A stretch of 64,000 nucleotides of DNA from Pseudarthrobacter oxydans (GTDB lineage: Bacteria; Actinomycetota; Actinomycetes; Actinomycetales; Micrococcaceae), in NCBI RefSeq assembly GCF_034258515.1, contig NZ_CP139438.1, forward strand, positions 4,376,104 to 4,440,103, in the 5' to 3' direction. Made by a program: the position numbers and the translations under genes. Under the pieces are notes generated by a model, which saw only the letters and a program-made list of their open reading frames with translations, had not been told where the DNA came from and searched no databases. Of the stretch, positions 34,276 through 42,513 are shown in pieces (within the stretch, counting starts at the first letter, position 1; every line of letters starts with the position of its first letter).

Positions 34276-35928
34276 TCAGACCGTCCGAAGCCTGTGGACG
34301 AGCAGCGCCACGTGCAGTGAAGTGCGGGATTCGGCATCCTCCAGGTCCAGGCCCAGGAGCTCCTCGAGTCGCGCCAACCGGGCATACAGGGTGGGCCTGC
34401 TGAGATAGCCGCTGCGTGCCATGGCTGCCTTGTTGCCGCCCGAGTCAAGGTACTGCGCCAGAAGGTCCAGGTGCCCTCCCTGGCCATGCGCTTCGGCCTG
34501 CAGCACGCCCTCCAGCTCGGATTCCACGAACTGCTGGACGCGCGGGTCATTCCGCAGGAGTGCGAGCAGCCCACGCAGGCGCACGTCCGTTGCCCGGTAG
34601 AAAGGTTTCCGGGCACCGCGCAGGGTGGCTGAGGTTTCCGCGACATGCGCTGCCTCATCAATCCCGGCCGCTGCATCAAGCAGCGTTGAACGTACCTGGC
34701 CCACGCCGATGTTCCACCCCGGTGAGACGCTGTCCGGCTGGCGGTCGAGGGCATTGGCCAGGCGGTGCAGCGTAGGGTCTTCCAACTGCTTCGCCGGCAA
34801 GGCGAGGATCATCCCCACCGACCCGGAGTGGATGCTGGCTGTCAGGGCTGTGCCGGAAATGGACTTGAGGGCGCGGCCCAGCTGCTCAAGGAGAACCCGC
34901 TCCTCCTCCTGGCCGGCAAGCGGGTCGCGGGTCGATGAACCGGTCCTTGATCCTGGCCCCGGCGGGGCAGGTGCCTGCCGGCCGACGCTACGGAACACCA
35001 CGGGGACATACAGCGGGGAACGTTTCAAGCCCAGGGCTCCTGCCCGGACCAGTGCCTCGGCTTCATCGAGGCCGCGCGGCTGGCGGAGCGTATTGAGCAG
35101 GCCCGCCTGCGCCTGCTGGCTAAGTTCCCGCCGGTCCCTTTCGGCGAGCCGGTTAATCGCCAGCGCCTGTGCCGCACGCTCGAGCACCATCCCCGCCAGG
35201 CCGTCATCGTCCACTCCGAACGGAACTACCAGCCTTCCCCAAAGCTGCCGCTGCAGTCCCACCCGAGTCTGCAGCCAGTCCTCGGCTCCCGCGCGCGCCG
35301 TTCCGGCCGGCGAGGGGGTTGTGCGGGACCGCCGTTCCCAGTCCTCCAGCAGCTCGGTTGCCGGGTGGCCTGCGGCCGAAAAGGCAAGGACCAGGTGGGA
35401 CAGGTCCTCCAGGACCACCGGAGCGCCGATCAACTCAGCCGCCTTTTCCACCACCAGCTCCGTCCCGGCATTTTCCAGGCTCAGGAGCGTGAAAGCCTCG
35501 TGGACGTCGCGCGCGTGTTCCACTCGTTCCAGCTGTTCGGCAACAATCATCCGGTGCACCACCTCCGTGACCTGGACGAAGCGGACCCGCCGCTGCACCA
35601 CGGCAACCGGCAGGGTGGTCCCTTGCGCCGCCCTCCGCAGCGCGGCCAGGCTGCGCTCACGCTTGCCGGTGAGTTCGACGACGAGGCCGGCGGCTCCCGC
35701 CTGTTCCAGCGACGCCACAAATGAGGCTGTCAGCCCGGGTTCCTTTTCCAATTCCAGGCCGGTAGTGAGGACCAGTTCCCCGCCGGCAAGCAGGCCGGAA
35801 ATGTCCAGCACTTCGCTGACGTGCACCCAGCGGACAGGAAGGTCCAACCGGCTGGAACTGCCCAGGAGCTGGAGGGCGCCGTTCTGAAGCACAGGCAACG
35901 CAAGGACGTCACGAACCGAGGGGAGCAT
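34276..35928 (-). CDS. PucR family transcriptional regulator
   Basis: The 550-residue protein has the PucR N-terminal domain (LPSVRDVLALPVLQNGALQL, then HVSEVLDISGLLAGGELVLT). Its C-terminal helix-turn-helix region (NKAAMARSGYLSRPTLYARL) is typical of the family. PucR members often control purine, pyrimidine or amino-acid catabolism. It is divergent from the dehydrogenase/aminotransferase operon, and a perfect inverted repeat covers its start. Confidence 0.92.
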   Translation of the reverse strand: MLPSVRDVLALPVLQNGALQLLGSSSRLDLPVRWVHVSEVLDISGLLAGGELVLTTGLELEKEPGLTASFVASLEQAGAAGLVVELTGKRERSLAALRRAAQGTTLPVAVVQRRVRFVQVTEVVHRMIVAEQLERVEHARDVHEAFTLLSLENAGTELVVEKAAELIGAPVVLEDLSHLVLAFSAAGHPATELLEDWERRSRTTPSPAGTARAGAEDWLQTRVGLQRQLWGRLVVPFGVDDDGLAGMVLERAAQALAINRLAERDRRELSQQAQAGLLNTLRQPRGLDEAEALVRAGALGLKRSPLYVPVVFRSVGRQAPAPPGPGSRTGSSTRDPLAGQEEERVLLEQLGRALKSISGTALTASIHSGSVGMILALPAKQLEDPTLHRLANALDRQPDSVSPGWNIGVGQVRSTLLDAAAGIDEAAHVAETSATLRGARKPFYRATDVRLRGLLALLRNDPRVQQFVESELEGVLQAEAHGQGGHLDLLAQYLDSGGNKAAMARSGYLSRPTLYARLARLEELLGLDLEDAESRTSLHVALLVHRLRTV

Positions 35929-35942
35929 TTACAAAGTGTAAA
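35928..35942. promoter_or_regulatory. Candidate PucR operator
   Basis: TTTACAAAGTGTAAA is a perfect inverted repeat (TTTACA-N3-TGTAAA) starting at the first base of pucR and extending into the divergent promoter region. A further TTACAC half-site lies near 35960. Confidence 0.55.
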
Positions 35943-36034
35943 CGATCCTGTGATTTGCCTTACACACCGTCCCTTACGCCCGGCGCCGGCTCCCCGAAAG
36001 ACTGGACGCATTGCACGCCCATCAAGGAGAAACT

Positions 36035-37522
36035 TTGAACATCATCGAGCACTGGATCAACGGCAGCTACGTCCCGGTCGGCGACCACACCGCTCCGGTC
36101 ACCAATCCTGCCACCGGCAAGGTCACGGGACAGGTGGCGCTGGCCACCAGCGAGGAATGCGATGCAGCCGTGGCAGCTGCCAAGGCGGCGTTTCCTGCCT
36201 GGCGGGACACCTCCCTTGCCCGCCGCACCCAGATCCTTTTCGCCTTCCGGGAGCTGCTCAATTCCCGGAAGGGCGAGCTCGCAGCCATCATCACCTCGGA
36301 GCACGGCAAGGTCCTGGATGACGCGCTGGGGGAAGTAACGCGCGGCCAGGAGGTCGTTGAGTTCGCCTGCGGCATCCCGCACCTGCTCAAGGGCAGCTAC
36401 ACGGAGAACGCCTCCACCAGCGTCGATGTTCATTCCATCCGCCAGGCGCTTGGTCCCGTAGCCATCATCAGCCCCTTCAATTTCCCGGCCATGGTGCCCA
36501 TGTGGTTCTTCCCGCTCGCCATCGCGGCCGGCAACACAGTGATCATCAAGCCGAGCGAAAAGGACCCCACGGCCGTCAACTGGATGGCGGAACTCTGGAA
36601 GGAAGCGGGCCTTCCAGCCGGCGTCTTCAACGTCCTGCACGGCGACAAAGTCGCCGTTGACGGCCTGCTGAACCACCCCGATGTCAAGGCCGTATCCTTC
36701 GTCGGCTCCACGCCGATCGCCAAATACGTTTACCAGACCGCTACGGCCAACGGGAAGCGCGTCCAGGCCCTCGGCGGCGCAAAGAACCACATGATTGTCC
36801 TCCCTGACGCGGACCTTGACCTGGCCGCGGACGCCGCGATCAACGCGGGCTTCGGTTCCGCCGGAGAGCGCTGCATGGCCATCTCCGCCCTCCTGGCCGT
36901 GGGGGACATCGCCGAAGACCTCGTCGCAAAGATCGCCCAGCGCGCCGCGGCACTTCGCACCGGCGACGGACTGCGCGGCTGCGACATGGGCCCGCTCGTC
37001 ACCGCCCAGCACCGCGACAAAGTGGCCGGCTACATCGACGCCGGCGAAGCATCCGGTGCCACAGTCGTCGTCGACGGCCGGAACATCGCCGCGGACGCCG
37101 AAGGCGACGGCTTCTTCGTGGGCCCCACGCTCTTTGACAACGTGACGCCGGACATGTCCATCTACCAGGACGAGATCTTCGGCCCGGTCCTGTCCGTGGT
37201 CCGCGTGGACACCTATGAGCAGGCGCTCAACCTGATCAACAGCAACCCCTACGGGAACGGCACGGCAATCTTCACCAACGACGGCGGGGCAGCCCGGCGC
37301 TTCGAGAATGAAGTGGAAGTGGGCATGGTGGGAATCAACGTCCCGGTTCCCGTTCCCATGGCCTACTACTCTTTCGGCGGCTGGAAGAACTCGCTGTTCG
37401 GCGACACCCACGCGCACGGCACGGAAGGCGTCGGGTTCTTCACCCGCGGCAAGGCGGTCACGTCCCGTTGGCTGGACCCCAGCCACGGCGGCATCAACCT
37501 CGGCTTCCCGCAGAACGCGTAG
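36035..37522 (+). CDS. mmsA: CoA-acylating (methyl)malonate-semialdehyde dehydrogenase
   Basis: The 495-residue enzyme has PFNFPAMVPMWFFPLAIAAG, KPSEKDPTA and catalytic Cys in GFGSAGERCMAIS, all typical of MmsA. The family oxidises malonate semialdehyde or methylmalonate semialdehyde with NAD and CoA to acetyl-CoA or propionyl-CoA. The start is probably TTG at 36035, since AAGGAG precedes it by a few bases. The paired aminotransferase would supply the semialdehyde from beta-alanine or a related amino acid. Confidence 0.9.
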   Translation: MNIIEHWINGSYVPVGDHTAPVTNPATGKVTGQVALATSEECDAAVAAAKAAFPAWRDTSLARRTQILFAFRELLNSRKGELAAIITSEHGKVLDDALGEVTRGQEVVEFACGIPHLLKGSYTENASTSVDVHSIRQALGPVAIISPFNFPAMVPMWFFPLAIAAGNTVIIKPSEKDPTAVNWMAELWKEAGLPAGVFNVLHGDKVAVDGLLNHPDVKAVSFVGSTPIAKYVYQTATANGKRVQALGGAKNHMIVLPDADLDLAADAAINAGFGSAGERCMAISALLAVGDIAEDLVAKIAQRAAALRTGDGLRGCDMGPLVTAQHRDKVAGYIDAGEASGATVVVDGRNIAADAEGDGFFVGPTLFDNVTPDMSIYQDEIFGPVLSVVRVDTYEQALNLINSNPYGNGTAIFTNDGGAARRFENEVEVGMVGINVPVPVPMAYYSFGGWKNSLFGDTHAHGTEGVGFFTRGKAVTSRWLDPSHGGINLGFPQNA

Positions 37523-37548
37523 GCGCCCAACCTAAGAGAGGAAAAGCC

Positions 37549-38919
37549 ATGACCTCAACCATCGAGTCCGGACCGCTGCCCGAGATAGACAGTGCCAAGG
37601 CCAGGCGGGCCTACGAACTGGACCGCAAGCACGTCTTCCACTCCTGGTCCGCCCAGGACCTGCTCGATCCCATGGTTATTTCAGCTGCCGAGGGATCCCA
37701 TGTCTGGGACGGCGACGGGAACAAATACCTGGACTTCTCCTCCCAGCTGGTGAACACCAACATCGGCCACCAGCACCCCGCCGTGGTATCCGCGATCGCT
37801 GCGCAGGCCACCAAGCTGTGCACGATCGCTCCCAGCTACGCCAACGATGCCCGCTCCGAGGCGGCCCGCCTCATCGCCGAACGGACGCCGGGGGAACTGG
37901 ACAAGGTTTTCTTCACCAACGGCGGAGCCGATGCCAACGAACATGCAGTCCGCATGGCAAGGCTGCACACGGGCCGCCACAAGGTGCTCTCCGCCTACCG
38001 CTCCTACCATGGCGGCACTCAACTGGCGGTCAACCTCACCGGCGACCCCAGGCGCTGGTCCAGCGATAACGGCAGCACCGGAACGGTCCACTTCTTCCCG
38101 CCGTACCTGTACCGCTCGGCCTTCCACGCAACCACCCCGGAGGAGGAGAGCCAGCGTGCACTCGCCCACCTGGAACAGCTCATCAGCCTGGAGGGCCCGT
38201 CCACGATCGCAGCACTGATCCTGGAGTCCATTCCCGGAACGGCGGGCATTTACGTGCCCCCGCCGGGCTACTTCGAGGGCGTCCGTGAGCTGTGCACCCG
38301 TTTCGGCATCGTCCTGATCGCGGACGAAGTGATGTCCGGTTTCGGCCGTACGGGCAAGTGGTTCGCGGTGGAACACTTCAACGTCGTGCCGGACCTGCTC
38401 ACCTTCGCCAAGGGCGTCAATTCCGGCTATGTCCCCCTTGGCGGCGTGGCGATTAGTCCGGAGATCGCTGCCACGTTCGGGCAACGGGCCTATCCCGGCG
38501 GCCTGACCTATTCCGGCCATCCACTGGCTACAGCGGCTGCCGTGGCCACTATTAACGCCATGGAGGATGAGCGGGTGGTCCAGCATGCAGCCACCTTGGG
38601 TGAGACGGTGATCAGGCCGGCGCTTCGCGGTTTTGCTGAGCGGCACCGGTCTGTCGGTGAAGTCAGGGGCGTCGGCGTGTTCTGGGCCATCGAGCTCGTC
38701 CGGAACCGGGAAACCCGGGAACCGCTGGCACCATACGGCGGCTCCAGCCCGGAAATGAATAAACTCGTTGCCGCCTGCAAGTCGCGGGGCCTGCTGCCGT
38801 TCGCCAACTTCAACCGCATCCATGTGGTGCCGCCCTGCAACACGAGCGTTGCAGACGCCAAAGCCGGGCTGGCCATCCTGGACGAGGTGCTGGAGATCGC
38901 AGACGGCTTCGTAGCCTGA
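37549..38919 (+). CDS. Class III aminotransferase (beta-alanine / taurine:pyruvate type)
   Basis: This 456-residue PLP enzyme has VFFTNGGADANEHAVRMARL, RSYHGGTQ, LIADEVMSGFGRTGKW and the PLP-lysine region LLTFAKGVNSGYVPLGGV. It moves an amino group from an omega-amino acid to pyruvate, giving a semialdehyde that the upstream dehydrogenase can use. It is 26 bases after mmsA with a GAGAGGAA ribosome binding site. The exact substrate is inference from the neighbour. Confidence 0.88.
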   Translation: MTSTIESGPLPEIDSAKARRAYELDRKHVFHSWSAQDLLDPMVISAAEGSHVWDGDGNKYLDFSSQLVNTNIGHQHPAVVSAIAAQATKLCTIAPSYANDARSEAARLIAERTPGELDKVFFTNGGADANEHAVRMARLHTGRHKVLSAYRSYHGGTQLAVNLTGDPRRWSSDNGSTGTVHFFPPYLYRSAFHATTPEEESQRALAHLEQLISLEGPSTIAALILESIPGTAGIYVPPPGYFEGVRELCTRFGIVLIADEVMSGFGRTGKWFAVEHFNVVPDLLTFAKGVNSGYVPLGGVAISPEIAATFGQRAYPGGLTYSGHPLATAAAVATINAMEDERVVQHAATLGETVIRPALRGFAERHRSVGEVRGVGVFWAIELVRNRETREPLAPYGGSSPEMNKLVAACKSRGLLPFANFNRIHVVPPCNTSVADAKAGLAILDEVLEIADGFVA

Positions 38920-38931
38920 TTTCCTAGCCCC

Positions 38932-39020
38932 TCCGCCGCCGGCGAGTTTTTGTCCAGATTATGCAGGCTTTCCCGGCCTGGAAGTCTGCGTATCTGGACG
39001 AAAACTCTACCCGGCGGCGG
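38932..39020. repeat. 89-bp imperfect palindrome at a convergent gene junction
   Basis: The left arm (38932-38972) and right arm (38980-39020) pair over about 40 bases with a few mismatches: CCGCCGCCGG with its complement, then a GAGTTTT / AAAACTC block, a GTCCAGAT / ATCTGGAC block and a GCAGGCTTTCC-type inner block. It overlaps the last codons of the PBP gene and lies 12 bases after the aminotransferase, so it can act as a bidirectional terminator. Its size suggests a REP/MITE-like element. Confidence 0.75.
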
Positions 39021-40995
39021 TGAGGAACTCCTTCAGCAGCGGTCCCGAGGTGGTCGCGCCCAACCCGCCATCCTCCACGAAGACGGCCACGGCCAGGTCG
39101 CCGTGGACAGCCACGATCCAGGCATGCGTCTTCGGGGGATTCTCGTTGCCGAATTCCGCCGTGCCGGTCTTGGCCCCCACGGGAGCGCCGGGAACGCTCG
39201 AAAGGAAGCCGGCATGCCCGGAGGTGACCACGGCACGCATCATGTCCGCCAAGGAGGCGGCCTCCGCTGCCGTGATCGGCTCGCCTGAGGCCGTCACAGG
39301 AGCCTCAGCCGTTGCAGTGGCCGAAGGCTGGGCGGCGGGTGCCGTGGAACCGCTCGTTGTCCCGGCCGATGGGGCGCCGCCGTCGGGATTCACCACCAGC
39401 TGGGGCGAGACGGGGGCACCCTTGGCCACGGAGCCGGCCATCATGGCCGCTGCCAACGGCGAGAGCAGCACCTTGCCCTGGCCAATCATGGAGGCGGCGT
39501 GTTCCGTCCCGGCCGCCTCGCCCGGAACGGAACCGAGGAACGCTTCGGCCCCCAGTGAAGGTGCTTCGACGGCGATGCCCATGGCCAGGGCGGCTGCCTC
39601 GAGCTGTCCCTGCGACACGGTGTCCCTGGCGGCGATGAACGCCGTGTTGCACGAGTGCGCGAAAGCGTCGCGCAGGCTAACGGAGCCGAGGGAGCCCTCC
39701 GGGTAGCCTTCGGCGTTCTTGAAGGTCCGCCCGTCCACTGTCAGCGTGGGTGTGCATTCAACCTTGGAGTCAGGGGTCAAGCCGTTGCGGAACATCGCCA
39801 GGGAGTCCACCATCTTGAAGATCGATCCGGGCGCGTACTGGCCCAGCATGGCGGTGTTGTAGCCGTTGCTTCCCTGGCCCGATGCCACGGCCAGGACGGC
39901 GCCGCTGGAAGGGCGCAGCGCCACGATGGCGGAGGCCGGAGCGACGCCTTGCAGGGTGCTTTCGGCCAGCGACTGCAGCCTCGGGTCGATCGTTGTCTTC
40001 AGCGGCGTTCCCGGCGTGGGCGCCACTTCGAAGAGCACCCGCCGGGGGTCTGTTGCCGCCGATTGGATTTGTTCGCGGGTCAGGTCCGCGCGCTGGGCAC
40101 GGATCACGACGGCGTCCGTCCCCCGGAGCTGTTCGTCGTACTGCTGCTGCAGCCCGCCGATGCCGGTCATGTCCCCCGCGGTCAGCGCGCCGCCAGAGGC
40201 GTCAATCTGCTCGGCGGTGGCCTCGCCGACCGTACCGAGGACGGCACGCGCGAAGGTCCGGCTGGGCGCCAGGGGCACCGAGGCGGGAATGGCGCGGGCA
40301 CCGGGAATGGCGGCAATCTGCTCGTCGGTGATGGTCCGGCCCTCTTCCCGCAGGGTGATCGCGGAAACGAAGGCTTCGGCGCCGGAGGCCTGCACCTGCT
40401 GGACATAGCCGGCGGCGTCAACGCCGACGAGGGCGGCGAGCCTGGCGGCCGAGTCTGCGGGATCGGCACCCACCAGCTGGGGCTTGTCAATACCGACGTT
40501 CACCACCGGCCTGTACGTGACCAGCGGGACATCACCGGCTCCGAGGATGTCCGCACGCTGCGGGGACTGGGAGCCCTTGGACAGGATCTCGCTGTCGGCG
40601 AGGCCGGGTGCCAGCGTGGCGGGGTCCCAGACCGCCAGCCACTTGTCCCCGGACTTCCTGAACTTTGCCTGGACTGTGTACTTCCACTCCGCCTCACCGA
40701 ATTTCCACGTGTAGTCCAGCGGCGCGGAGGCATTGTCACCGTCAAGGGTTACTTCACCCGGTTCAACCGCCGGCTTCTGTGGGTCCAGTGCCGCAAACAC
40801 GCTTCTCAGCTGGTCATTAGCAGCTGCCGCGTCTTTGCCCTCAAAGGCCACGGTCCCCACGTCCAGTGACGAAAGGCCTGCGGCGAACTGTTGTACTGCC
40901 GTTTCGGCCCCGCTTCTGCCGTCATCGCAGGCCGCCAGCGGCGTTCCCAGAATCAGCACAGCGACGGCCACAGAAAGTTTTGTTGATTTCCCCAT
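39007..40995 (-). CDS. PBP2a-like class B penicillin-binding lipoprotein
   Basis: The 662-residue protein starts with a lipoprotein signal (lipobox near LAAC, about residue 20). A MecA_N/NTF2-like domain (about 30-150) follows, then a dimerisation domain, then the transpeptidase domain. That domain has SxxK in APGSIFKMVD, SxN in HSCNTAF and KTG in GAKTGTAEFG. An Ala/Thr/Ser-rich insert precedes the KTG motif. It likely cross-links peptidoglycan in the envelope. It is convergent with the aminotransferase. Confidence 0.9.
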   Translation of the reverse strand: MGKSTKLSVAVAVLILGTPLAACDDGRSGAETAVQQFAAGLSSLDVGTVAFEGKDAAAANDQLRSVFAALDPQKPAVEPGEVTLDGDNASAPLDYTWKFGEAEWKYTVQAKFRKSGDKWLAVWDPATLAPGLADSEILSKGSQSPQRADILGAGDVPLVTYRPVVNVGIDKPQLVGADPADSAARLAALVGVDAAGYVQQVQASGAEAFVSAITLREEGRTITDEQIAAIPGARAIPASVPLAPSRTFARAVLGTVGEATAEQIDASGGALTAGDMTGIGGLQQQYDEQLRGTDAVVIRAQRADLTREQIQSAATDPRRVLFEVAPTPGTPLKTTIDPRLQSLAESTLQGVAPASAIVALRPSSGAVLAVASGQGSNGYNTAMLGQYAPGSIFKMVDSLAMFRNGLTPDSKVECTPTLTVDGRTFKNAEGYPEGSLGSVSLRDAFAHSCNTAFIAARDTVSQGQLEAAALAMGIAVEAPSLGAEAFLGSVPGEAAGTEHAASMIGQGKVLLSPLAAAMMAGSVAKGAPVSPQLVVNPDGGAPSAGTTSGSTAPAAQPSATATAEAPVTASGEPITAAEAASLADMMRAVVTSGHAGFLSSVPGAPVGAKTGTAEFGNENPPKTHAWIVAVHGDLAVAVFVEDGGLGATTSGPLLKEFLTAAG

Positions 40996-41064
40996 CCGGC
41001 CATTATCACCCGTTGTGCCCGGGGCAATTGGCCATTCAGCGGCCCTTCGCAGGCGGTCCGCGTC

Positions 41065-42513
41065 CTAGGGCGTGTTCAGGCCCAGCGCTGGAACGGGCAG
41101 TTGGAATATGTCCTTTAGCGCATGCGTTGCCGCGTGGAGGCCGGGCATGCCCGTAACCCCAGGGCCGGGCGGCGTGGAGGAGGAGCAAAGGTAGACGCCC
41201 TGGAGCGGGGTTCGCCACGGATGCCGCGACACCACCGGCCGCTGGACCAGGCCGCGGAGGTCCATGGTCCCGGCACTGAAGTCCCCGCCGATGTAATTCC
41301 GGTTGTACTCTGCCAGCTGCGCCGCGGTAACCACGTTCGTGTCCAGCACCAGGTCCCGGAATCCGGGGGCAAACCGTTCCAGCTGGGCGGTGATGGCCCC
41401 GGCCATGTCCTTGGTTGAACCGGCAGGAACGTGGCAATAGGTCCACAGCGTGTGGCGTCCGGCGGGAGCCCGGCCGGGATCGAAGCGCGAAGGCTGGGCC
41501 ACCAGCACATACGGCCGCTCGGGGTGTCGGCCCGCGCTGACCTCGTTTTCCGCATGCGCGAGTTCGGCCCTGGTACCGCCCACGTGGACTGTTCCGGCGT
41601 CTGCCAGTTCCGCAGCTGTCCACGGCACGGGGCCGGAAAGAATGAAGTCCACCTTGCACGAGCCATTCCCGTAGCGGAAGGACTCCAGCGCTTTGCGGTA
41701 CCGGTGGGGAAGGGAATCCCCGGCCATGTCTGCCAGTCCCCGCGGCGCTACATCAAGCAGGGTGGCCCGGGCGGCCGGGAGGTCCTGCAGCCGGTTTATC
41801 GGGGCGTTCGTGTGGAGAACCCCGCCGTGCGCCCTGATGTCCTCCGCCAGGGCGGCGGCAATGGCGGCGGAACCACCCAGGGGAATGGGCCAACCTTCAG
41901 CATGGCCCAGCGCCCCCAGCATCAGTCCCGCCCCGGACGCGGCCAGTGACGGCAGGTGGGACACGGCGTGGGCGGCGACGCCGCTGAGGAGGGCAGGGGC
42001 AAGTTCTTCGCGGAACCGGGTGTTCCACAGTCCCGAGCCCTGCTCCAGGGTCCGCAGGCCGAAGATGCCCGCAGCGACGGGATTCCGGGGGACACGGAAG
42101 AGCTGGTTCTGCGTGAAGTCCATGACGTCGTCGACGGTGCGGACCAAGGGTCCCATGAGGCGCCGGTAGGCGGCCCCGTCCCGCCCGAGTCCCGCTGCCG
42201 TCCGGTCTAGGGACCGGTAGGCAAGGGCGGACCGGCCGCCGTCCAGGGGAGAGCCGTAGGACAGCACGGGAGTCACGAGTTGCACCCGCCGGGACAGCTC
42301 GAAGGCGCGGAAGAAGGGCGATGCCAGGGCCATGGGGTGGACGGCCGAGCAGACATCGTGGAAGTGTCCCGGCTGCATGAGTTCCGCAGTGCGCGTCCCG
42401 CCGCCGATTTCGGCCGCAGCCTCGAAAACCTCTACGGAGAGCCCTGCCCGCGCCATCACCGCTGCGGCCGCCAATCCGTTTGGTCCGGCGCCCACTACCG
42501 CAACGTCAGGCAT
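41065..42513 (-). CDS. Phytoene-desaturase-like FAD-dependent oxidoreductase
   Basis: The 482-residue protein has a Rossmann motif at the start (VAVVGAGPNGLAAAAVMARA) and the family's GGTRTAELMQPG region, with a C-terminal FAD motif GPGVTGMPGLHAATHAL. Such enzymes desaturate or oxidise isoprenoids or related substrates. No other carotenoid gene is in the window, so the substrate is open. It overlaps the GT87 gene's end by eight bases. Confidence 0.83.
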   Translation of the reverse strand: MPDVAVVGAGPNGLAAAAVMARAGLSVEVFEAAAEIGGGTRTAELMQPGHFHDVCSAVHPMALASPFFRAFELSRRVQLVTPVLSYGSPLDGGRSALAYRSLDRTAAGLGRDGAAYRRLMGPLVRTVDDVMDFTQNQLFRVPRNPVAAGIFGLRTLEQGSGLWNTRFREELAPALLSGVAAHAVSHLPSLAASGAGLMLGALGHAEGWPIPLGGSAAIAAALAEDIRAHGGVLHTNAPINRLQDLPAARATLLDVAPRGLADMAGDSLPHRYRKALESFRYGNGSCKVDFILSGPVPWTAAELADAGTVHVGGTRAELAHAENEVSAGRHPERPYVLVAQPSRFDPGRAPAGRHTLWTYCHVPAGSTKDMAGAITAQLERFAPGFRDLVLDTNVVTAAQLAEYNRNYIGGDFSAGTMDLRGLVQRPVVSRHPWRTPLQGVYLCSSSTPPGPGVTGMPGLHAATHALKDIFQLPVPALGLNTP

